Under the pieces are notes generated by a model that saw nothing but the letters and a program-made list of their open reading frames with translations, was not told the DNA's origin and did no database searches. A DNA stretch of 8,177 bases. It comes from Clostridiaceae bacterium. Lineage in GTDB: Bacteria; Bacillota; Clostridia; Oscillospirales; Acutalibacteraceae. A program made the position numbers and the translations under genes. How positions within the stretch are numbered: the stretch's first letter is position 1; each line of letters opens with the position of its first letter. Where the stretch lies: positions 1-8,177 of the forward strand of contig JAEDKI010000084.1 of NCBI GenBank assembly GCA_016295895.1, in the 5' to 3' direction. Positions 1 to 4,615 of this stretch are shown one piece after another.

Positions 1-883
1 CGGAGGAGAGATAGCCGAGAGTGTATGCCTCGAAAAGCTCAAGGCTGAGAGAAACTTTGGAAACATCCTTTTCGTCCTCTGCGGCGGTGTTTGCGCCGAA
101 GCGGATACTGTCGCCGAAATCGTACAGGGAAAGACCGGGCATGACTGTGTCAAGGTCAACAACGCAGATACCCTCGTTTGTTTCGTTATCAAACATAACA
201 TTGTTAAGCTTTGTGTCGTTATGAGTTACACGCAGGGGAAGCTTGCCTTCGCTGAGCATGTCAACAAGAACCCGGCAGTCCTTTTCACGGGAAAGGACGA
301 AATCAATTTCGCTCCGTGCTTCATCGGCTCTGCCTGAAAGGTTGCTTTCAACAGCCGCCCTGAAATCGGCAAATCTTGAAACGGTGTTGTGAAAATTCGG
401 TATCGTTTCGTAAAGGCTGTCAATGGGATAATCCGCAAGCATTCCCTGAAATTTACCGAAAGCCTTTGCCGCATTGAAAAACACTTCGCTGTTTTCAATC
501 TTCTGGCAGGAATGAGCGTTATAGACATAGTTATAGCACCGCCAGCAATGACCCTCGCTGTCGGTATAATAAGCTTTATCGTCTTTGGTGAAGAAAACGG
601 TGAGGCATTCTCTTTCAATATCTCCGCCGTTCTGAAGAACCTTATTCTGCATATGCTTCGTCACGCCGACAACATTCTGCATGAGCAGGTCGGGATTTTT
701 AAAGACATAAGTGTTAAGCTCCTGAACAAGATACTTGTTTTCATGGCCGTTTTCTTCGCAGAATTCAAATATATATGTATTATTAATATGGCCGTCATGG
801 AGTTGGGTGACATTTTTCAGTTCTCCGCTGAATTTGAAGGTTCCGAGCAGCTCGGAAATCGTGTCAATTCTGTTATCTAACAC
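1..883 (-). CDS. nahK: NahK-like N-acetylhexosamine 1-kinase (APH-fold sugar kinase), partial at 3' end
   Basis: The family phosphorylates a sugar with ATP in the cytoplasm; bifidobacterial NahK makes GlcNAc-1-P or GalNAc-1-P in the lacto-N-biose/galacto-N-biose pathway. 294 codons are visible in one unbroken frame; the left edge removes the C-terminus, roughly 60 residues judged from NahK at about 360. Visible motifs are DGHINNTY at residues 30-37 (nucleotide-binding loop), a Brenner-type catalytic loop HNDTKLNN at 221-228 with D223 as likely catalytic base, VVDLDTVMPG at 241-250 (metal-binding region), and DFGDSIRFG at 255-263. The catalytic and metal regions resemble NahK much more than aminoglycoside-resistance kinases. 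The start is GTG at 883-881: an in-frame TAA lies 8 codons upstream, the next Met is about 67 residues in, and an AGAAAGG ribosome site precedes it. The gene begins 4 nt after the CBM9-like gene and is probably coupled to it. Family assignment is firm; exact sugar specificity is inferred. Confidence 0.82.
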   Translation of the reverse strand, partial: MLDNRIDTISELLGTFKFSGELKNVTQLHDGHINNTYIFEFCEENGHENKYLVQELNTYVFKNPDLLMQNVVGVTKHMQNKVLQNGGDIERECLTVFFTKDDKAYYTDSEGHCWRCYNYVYNAHSCQKIENSEVFFNAAKAFGKFQGMLADYPIDSLYETIPNFHNTVSRFADFRAAVESNLSGRADEARSEIDFVLSREKDCRVLVDMLSEGKLPLRVTHNDTKLNNVMFDNETNEGICVVDLDTVMPGLSLYDFGDSIRFGANTAAEDEKDVSKVSLSLELFEAYTLGYLSS

Positions 884-887
884 AGGG

Positions 888-1541
888 TCACGCCTTTCTG
901 ATAATTATATTGCCGAAAAATTCGGGTCTGTGAAAATCCGGTTCGGGAGTTCCGACAGGGAAAAATGACCCGAAATGCGGATTCGCCGACAGCTCGGCGC
1001 ATTTGTAAAAATTACCTTTGACCGTTGTTTCGCAAATGTGGAAATCCGTTTGAAAAAGCTCTGAAATAAAGCTTTCCGAAAGAATTATTTCGCATCCCCA
1101 CGCTTTTGCTCCGTTTTCTTCAAGCTCCATGGGGATAACAGCAGGCTCAAGGTCGGTCAGTTCTTTAATAAACACTCTGTCGCTTCGGCATGTGCCGAGC
1201 TGTGAGAGATAAACGCCGTCTTTGTTAACCTCAACATTTATATAGCGGCTGTCGCCCTCAACGGGCATGAGAAACAGTTCAAGACAGCTGTCCGTATAAA
1301 CCGGATCGTCCCGCTTTTTGCATTCGCAGCGAATGTTTTCTTCAAAAGACCAGAGCAGGGCATGAAGCCCCTCGCCCTCAACGGCAAACATTGCGGCGAA
1401 GCTTTCGGGGTGAGTTCCGCCCTCGGCTTCCCACGGGAAGCAGGAAATTCCGGCAACGGGAAAATTCCTTGCTTGGGCGGCGGATTTATAAATCGGAGCG
1501 ATGTATTCCGTAAATATCCCTCGCTTTTCAAACGGTAACAA
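888..1541 (-). CDS. Carbohydrate-binding family 9-like protein (CBM9/DOMON-type domain)
   Basis: A 217-residue protein that appears to be a single carbohydrate-binding family 9-like domain. Family hallmarks are the acidic strand DSCLELFLMP at residues 84-93, KGNFYKC at 175-181, and the C-terminal PDFHRPEFFGNI at 201-212. The length matches stand-alone proteins of this family. No signal peptide or membrane segment is visible, so it is probably cytoplasmic, unlike CBM9 modules attached to secreted xylanases. Its ligand is unknown. Its stop lies 4 nt before the NahK-like kinase, so the pair probably forms an operon with linked sugar function (inference). The start is weak: TTG at 1541-1539 has no visible Shine-Dalgarno, an in-frame TAA lies just upstream, and the first internal ATG (residue 51) is too late because it would remove conserved sequence. 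Product family is confident, start codon is not. Confidence 0.75.
   Translation of the reverse strand: MLPFEKRGIFTEYIAPIYKSAAQARNFPVAGISCFPWEAEGGTHPESFAAMFAVEGEGLHALLWSFEENIRCECKKRDDPVYTDSCLELFLMPVEGDSRYINVEVNKDGVYLSQLGTCRSDRVFIKELTDLEPAVIPMELEENGAKAWGCEIILSESFISELFQTDFHICETTVKGNFYKCAELSANPHFGSFFPVGTPEPDFHRPEFFGNIIIRKA
893..899 (-). promoter_or_regulatory. Ribosome binding site for the NahK-like kinase, inside the upstream gene
   Basis: On the minus strand AGAAAGG ends 9 nt before the GTG start. It is encoded in the last sense codons of the CBM9-like gene, whose TGA stop (890-888) lies between this site and the GTG. That layout supports both the GTG start and translational coupling of the two genes. 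Confidence 0.6.
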
Positions 1542-1583
1542 ATTATATTAAGAAATTATGCAGAAAATTTTTTCGGTATTATA
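1542..1583 (-). promoter_or_regulatory. Possible weak promoter region for the CBM9-kinase pair
   Basis: Because a terminator closes ackA, the downstream pair needs its own promoter or read-through. On the minus strand two exact TATAAT hexamers occur, at 1583-1578 and 1547-1542. Neither has a recognisable TTGACA-like box 16-18 nt upstream. The second abuts the annotated TTG, so initiation from it would fall inside the coding sequence; the first would leave a leader of about 30 nt. The DNA is AT-rich, so chance hexamers are likely. Confidence 0.25.
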
Positions 1584-1623
1584 TCTTCTTTGCATATGAC
1601 ATTGCGGGATAATTAATATCACT

Positions 1624-1655
1624 ATAAAACGGGAGCATGATTTTCCATGCTCCCG
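1624..1655 (-). terminator. Intrinsic terminator of ackA
   Basis: A perfect 10-bp stem (1655-1646 with 1639-1630; arms CGGGAGCATG and CATGCTCCCG on the minus strand) encloses a 6-nt loop and is followed by TTTTAT. It starts 8 nt after the ackA stop codon. The U-tract is short but the stem is strong and GC-rich at its base, so efficient termination is expected, with some read-through into the downstream pair possible. Confidence 0.85.
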
Positions 1656-1663
1656 GATTGATT

Positions 1664-2869
1664 TTACATTGCCTCAACGATAGCCTTGGTGTCTCTTGCA
1701 ATAACAAGCTCCTCGTTGGTGGGAAGAACGAAAACTCTGACCTTTGAGGTCGGAAGTGAAATTTCGCCCTCCTTACCCTTGCGGAGAACCTCGTTCTGAG
1801 CTTCGTCGATTTCAACGCCGAGATATGTAAGATTCTTGCAGACATCTGCACGGAGATCGGTTGTGTTTTCGCCGATGCCGCCCGTGAATACGATGGCGTC
1901 AACGCCGTCCATTGCGGCAACATAGCTGCCGATAACCTTGCGGACCTGATATTTCAGAATGTTTCTTGCAAGATGTGCTCTCTCGTTGCCTGCTTCTTCG
2001 GCGGCAAGAACGTCTCTGTCATCACTGCTGATGCCCGAAATGCCGAAAACGCCTGATTTTTTGTTGAGAATTTCGCTTGTCTGAGCGGGAGTCCAGCCCT
2101 CTTTCTCCTGAAGGAAGGTGATAACCGAGGGGTCAACTGCGCCGCAGCGTGTGCCCATGATGAAGCCGTCAAGCGGGGTAAGACCCATGCTGGTGTCAAC
2201 GCATTTGCCGCCCTTGACTGCGGTTATTGAAGAACCGTTGCCGAGATGGCAGGTGATAATTTTAAGATCCTTGATGTCTTTGCCCATAACCTCTGCACAG
2301 CGTGCGCTGACAAAGCGGTGAGATGTTCCGTGGAAGCCGTAGCGGCGAACCTGATATTTCTCATAATATTCATAGGGAACGGGGAAAATATAAGCCTCGG
2401 GGGGCATTGTTGAGTGGAACGCATTGTCGAAAACGGCAACCTGGGGAAGATCCTTGCCGAAAACATCAATGCAGGCTCTGATGCCCTGAATGTGAGCGGG
2501 GTTGTGAAGGGGAGCGAGGTCGCAGAGGCTTTCAATGCCCTCGATAACTTTTTCGTCAACAAGTACGCTCTTGTTGAAAAGTGCGCCGCCCTGAACTATT
2601 CTGTGACCGACAGCGGCGATTTCGTCAAGGCTGTCAATAACCTTTGCGTCGCCCTCGGTGAGAACCTTTTTAACCTCAAGAAAAGCCTCGGTGTGATTTT
2701 TGAATTCAACATCATATCCGAATTTTTTGCCGTCAGCGGTTGAGCCGCCGATTTTGCCGTCAACGCCGATTCTTTCGCAGTTTCCTTTTGCAATCATTTC
2801 CTCGGTGTTCATATCAAAAAGCTGATATTTGAGAGAAGAACTTCCGCAGTTAATAACAAGAACTTTCAA
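1664..2869 (-). CDS. ackA: Acetate kinase
   Basis: Acetate kinase interconverts acetyl phosphate plus ADP and acetate plus ATP in the cytoplasm, the last step of ATP-yielding acetate formation in fermenters. The 401-residue protein has the normal family length and is complete. Visible active-site elements are N7 in VINCGSSSLK, H89-R90 in GHRIVQGG, D148 in FDNAFH, H180 in the YGFHGTSH motif, HLGNGSS at 208-214, R241 in MGTRCGAVDP, the nucleotide-binding GGIGE at 330-334, and E387 in PTNEE. The preferred start is TTG at 2869-2867: AGGAG (2882-2878) lies 8 nt upstream and the protein then begins MKVLVINCGSSS, the canonical N-terminus. An in-frame GTG at 2878 overlaps the Shine-Dalgarno itself and a TTG at 2875 is only 2 nt away, so both are poor starts. 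No phosphotransacetylase gene is adjacent. Transcription comes from the divergent promoter shared with tmcAL and ends at 1624-1655. Confidence 0.97.
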   Translation of the reverse strand: MKVLVINCGSSSLKYQLFDMNTEEMIAKGNCERIGVDGKIGGSTADGKKFGYDVEFKNHTEAFLEVKKVLTEGDAKVIDSLDEIAAVGHRIVQGGALFNKSVLVDEKVIEGIESLCDLAPLHNPAHIQGIRACIDVFGKDLPQVAVFDNAFHSTMPPEAYIFPVPYEYYEKYQVRRYGFHGTSHRFVSARCAEVMGKDIKDLKIITCHLGNGSSITAVKGGKCVDTSMGLTPLDGFIMGTRCGAVDPSVITFLQEKEGWTPAQTSEILNKKSGVFGISGISSDDRDVLAAEEAGNERAHLARNILKYQVRKVIGSYVAAMDGVDAIVFTGGIGENTTDLRADVCKNLTYLGVEIDEAQNEVLRKGKEGEISLPTSKVRVFVLPTNEELVIARDTKAIVEAM

Positions 2870-2877
2870 TTTCAACA

Positions 2878-2882
2878 CTCCT
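2878..2882 (-). promoter_or_regulatory. ackA Shine-Dalgarno that decides the TTG start
   Basis: AGGAG on the minus strand, 8 nt before TTG 2869-2867. The site overlaps the first base of an in-frame GTG that automatic callers may choose as the start, which would add three spurious residues. Confidence 0.75.
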
Positions 2883-2900
2883 ATTAAGAGAATATTTAGC

Positions 2901-2929
2901 TTGATTTAAGCCTGTAACTGTTATATTAT
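2901..2929 (+). promoter_or_regulatory. SigA-type promoter of tmcAL
   Basis: A TTGATT -35 box (2901-2906), a 17-nt spacer and a TATTAT -10 box (2924-2929, 5 of 6 consensus). Initiation would fall near 2936, leaving a leader of about 59 nt. The -10 box is shared, offset by one base, with the ackA promoter on the opposite strand, so one polymerase probably excludes the other. Confidence 0.65.
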
Positions 2930-2953
2930 ATACTTATTGAATAACTTTTTCAA
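2925..2953 (-). promoter_or_regulatory. SigA-type promoter of ackA
   Basis: On the minus strand a TTGAAA -35 box (2953-2948) and a perfect TATAAT -10 box (2930-2925) are separated by exactly 17 nt. Transcription would begin near 2918, giving a leader of about 50 nt before the TTG start. The -10 box overlaps the -10 box of the divergent tmcAL promoter. No transcription data were available; the call rests on consensus and position. Confidence 0.8.
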
Positions 2954-2994
2954 GTATTTTATCAGAAACAATTTATATACGGAGAGAAGCACAC

Positions 2995-4167
2995 ATGAAT
3001 ACAGCGGGAATTATAGCCGAATACAACCCTTTTCATAACGGCCATGCCTATCTCATTCAAAAGGCGAAGGAGGCGGGAGCGGACTGCATTGTTGCGGTCA
3101 TGAGCGGAAATTTTGTTCAGAGGGGAGAGCCTGCTCTGTTCAGCCATCCGATAAGAACAAGGGCGGCGCTGATGAACGGAGCAGACCTCGTTTTGCAGCT
3201 TCCCGTCATTTATGCGCTTTCGGGCGCTCAGAGCTTTGCCGGGGCGGGCGTTTCGCTTCTTGAAGCTCTCGGCTGTGTTGATTCGCTTGTTTTCGGCTCC
3301 GAATGCGGAAGCACCGAGAAGATAACGGAGGCGGCAATTGCGCTTTCGGGCGAAGAAATCAAGCCGCTGATTTCGGAAGAACTGAGCAAGGGCATTTCTT
3401 TTGCTTCGGCAAGAGAAAACGCTCTCAGAAGAATCAGCCCGGAGAGTGCGGATATAATCCGCACGCCGAACAATATTCTCGGCGTTGAATATGTGTCTGC
3501 AATCCGCAGAATCGGCGGCGGAATGAAAGCCGTGACATTTGCAAGAGAGGGAGCTGAGCATGATTCTGCCAAAGCCTGCGGTTACTCCGCTTCGGCTTCA
3601 ATGATAAGAGAAAATTTCAGAAACGGGGCAAAATGGAGAAAATATGTTCCGGAAAATGCGGCGGAGCTTTATTCCGGGGCGGAGACGGCGGACATATCGG
3701 GAATAGAAAGAGCAATATTATACCGATTGAGGACCGCAGACGCAAGGGAAATTTCTCAGGCTCCCGATGTCAGCGAAGGCATTGAAAATCGGATTGCTTC
3801 TGCGGCGGTTCAAGCAACAAGCCTTGAGGAGCTTTATTCGCTTGCAAAAACGAAAAGATATTCACATGCGAGAATCCGCAGAATTGTTCTGAATTTCTTT
3901 CTCGGAATAACCGCAAAGGAGCTTGAAATTCCCGTTCCTTATATCAGAGTTACGGGCTTTACCGAAAGGGGAGCCGGGCTTATAAGGGCGGCTCGGGAAA
4001 CGGCTCGCTTGCCGATTATAACAAAGGCGGCGGATATCCGCCTGCTCGGTGAGGAAGCCCAAACGGTATTTTCGGCAGAATGCAGAGCGGGCGATATCTA
4101 TTCGCTGTGTCTGCCGGGCGTCAGACCCTGCGGAGATGAAAAAAGCTTCAGACCGATAATTCTATAA
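2995..4167 (+). CDS. tmcAL: tRNA(Met) cytidine acetate ligase TmcAL (YlbM family)
   Basis: TmcAL uses ATP and acetate to form N4-acetylcytidine at wobble position 34 of elongator tRNA(Met), via an acetyl-adenylate, which secures AUG decoding. The 390-residue protein is complete and near the family's usual 390-415. The nucleotidyltransferase-type N-terminus carries GIIAEYNPFHNGH at 5-17, with the HxGH signature at 14-17. Further family blocks are MSGNFVQRGEPA at 36-47, GADLVLQLPV at 62-71, FGSE at 100-103, PNNILGVEYVSA at 158-169 and GYSASASMIRE at 196-206. A basic stretch, KRYSHARIRRI near 286, belongs to the helical C-terminal part likely to contact tRNA. The ATG follows GGAGAG (2981-2986) at good spacing. 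It was long annotated only as a nucleotidyltransferase. It is divergent from ackA, whose product is also its co-substrate, and ends at its own terminator before rpoB. Confidence 0.94.
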   Translation: MNTAGIIAEYNPFHNGHAYLIQKAKEAGADCIVAVMSGNFVQRGEPALFSHPIRTRAALMNGADLVLQLPVIYALSGAQSFAGAGVSLLEALGCVDSLVFGSECGSTEKITEAAIALSGEEIKPLISEELSKGISFASARENALRRISPESADIIRTPNNILGVEYVSAIRRIGGGMKAVTFAREGAEHDSAKACGYSASASMIRENFRNGAKWRKYVPENAAELYSGAETADISGIERAILYRLRTADAREISQAPDVSEGIENRIASAAVQATSLEELYSLAKTKRYSHARIRRIVLNFFLGITAKELEIPVPYIRVTGFTERGAGLIRAARETARLPIITKAADIRLLGEEAQTVFSAECRAGDIYSLCLPGVRPCGDEKSFRPIIL

Positions 4168-4200
4168 GGAAAAAAGATTTAAATTATTAAACAGAAACCG

Positions 4201-4242
4201 ATTACAGACTGTTTCCCGAAAGGAATCGGTCTGTAATTTTTT
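4201..4242 (+). terminator. Intrinsic terminator of tmcAL
   Basis: An 11-bp stem (4201-4211 with 4227-4237) contains one G-U pair and closes a 15-nt loop that itself can pair TTCC with GGAA; six T residues follow (4237-4242). It starts 33 nt after the tmcAL stop. It separates tmcAL transcription from rpoB. Two upstream segments are complementary to the 3' arm and could compete with this stem (see findings). Confidence 0.88.
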
Positions 4243-4436
4243 ATTCCGATAGCGGATTTTTATTTTATAAATATTGGAAATTGTTTTTTTAAACAAAAGC
4301 AGAGAAAAGTCAGAATCTTATCGGCAGAATCAACAAAACTCAAAAAATATTTAACAAAAAATTTTTTAAAAAATATTAAAATTTCGTATGAGTGCACAAA
4401 TTGTTCGTTTCAGGCAAAAAAGTTTGAAAAAAAGGA
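4243..4436 (+). other. AT-rich intergenic DNA with A-tracts; probable UP-element region of the rpoB promoter
   Basis: No gene is visible here on either strand. Runs of six or seven A occur at 4342-4347, 4356-4361, 4368-4373, 4416-4421 and 4427-4433, with a T6 run at 4362-4367 forming the palindrome AAAAAATTTTTT. The last two A-tracts sit about 40-57 nt upstream of the predicted rpoB transcription start, where the RNA polymerase alpha C-terminal domains bind UP elements. The earlier tracts are spaced about 12-14 nt apart and may bend the DNA. A small TTGTTT/AAACAA inverted repeat with a 4-nt loop at 4281-4296 has no clear role. Confidence 0.5.
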
Positions 4437-4465
4437 TTGACAATTTGACTTTTTAAGATTATAAT
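4437..4465 (+). promoter_or_regulatory. Perfect-consensus SigA promoter for rpoB
   Basis: TTGACA (4437-4442), a 17-nt spacer and TATAAT (4460-4465) match the vegetative sigma consensus at all 12 positions with optimal spacing. A-tracts lie directly upstream. Initiation is expected around 4471-4474, giving an rpoB leader of about 143 nt. This is the strongest promoter in the window and fits a highly expressed gene. It indicates that rpoB, and presumably rpoC beyond the window, can be transcribed independently of ribosomal protein genes. Confidence 0.9.
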
Positions 4466-4497
4466 GCTATCCTGCATATTATAATGGAATATATTCA

Positions 4498-4541
4498 CTT
4501 ATAATTTATAAAATTCTGTCTCTATTTTTATAGATTATAAG
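4498..4541 (+). promoter_or_regulatory. Long AU-rich hairpin in the rpoB leader
   Basis: A continuous 16-bp stem forms between 4498-4513 and 4526-4541, with one G-U pair (4506 with 4533) and a 12-nt loop (4514-4525). It begins about 25 nt after the predicted transcription start and lies well before the ribosome site. It has no U-tract after it, so it is not an intrinsic terminator. It could protect the 5' end, act in autoregulation or be a protein site; its low GC makes it only moderately stable. No known riboswitch or ribosomal-protein leader is recognised. Confidence 0.55.
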
Positions 4542-4560
4542 AGAAATTCCTGCAATAAGA

Positions 4561-4574
4561 TTCGGCTTTCCGAA
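4561..4574 (+). promoter_or_regulatory. Small leader stem-loop upstream of rpoB
   Basis: TTCGG (4561-4565) and CCGAA (4570-4574) can pair around a CTTT tetraloop. Five base pairs, three of them G-C, are only marginal evidence; it may be a minor element of the same leader that holds the longer hairpin. Confidence 0.3.
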
Positions 4575-4599
4575 ATGGAAATGGAAGATTAAAAGAAAC

Positions 4600-4606
4600 G
4601 GAGTGA
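4600..4606 (+). promoter_or_regulatory. rpoB ribosome binding site
   Basis: GGAGTGA with its GGAG core 12 nt before the ATG at 4616, slightly long spacing. The next in-frame ATG (4625) would be 21 nt away, so 4616 is the better start. Confidence 0.6.
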
Positions 4607-4615
4607 TTTAGCCTA

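Noticed and set aside
389..880. Plus-strand open frame of 163 codons at the left end
   Set aside because: It lies antisense to the NahK-like kinase, has no family resemblance or ribosome site, and the opposite frame carries unambiguous kinase motifs.
1..883. Aminoglycoside-resistance phosphotransferase
   Set aside because: The fold is shared, but the DGHINNTY, HNDTKLNN and DLDTVMPG blocks point to the NahK-like sugar kinase branch; calling it a resistance gene would be misleading.
2937..2953. TTGAA/TTCAA inverted repeat in the ackA-tmcAL interval as an operator
   Set aside because: Only 5 bp per arm and largely explained by the ackA -35 box; too weak to call.
2962..3561. Minus-strand open frame of 199 codons over the start of tmcAL
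   Set aside because: Antisense to well-conserved TmcAL blocks and rich in Arg, Ser and Cys without any recognisable domain; a shadow frame.
4480..4485. Second TATAAT downstream of the rpoB promoter as a tandem promoter
   Set aside because: The position 17 nt upstream (4457-4462) has no -35 resemblance and lies across the first -10 box.
4484..4592. Tiny upstream frames in the rpoB leader (ATG at 4484 with 6 codons; ATG at 4575 with 5 codons)
   Set aside because: Neither has a Shine-Dalgarno and both are short enough to occur by chance; not called as leader peptides.
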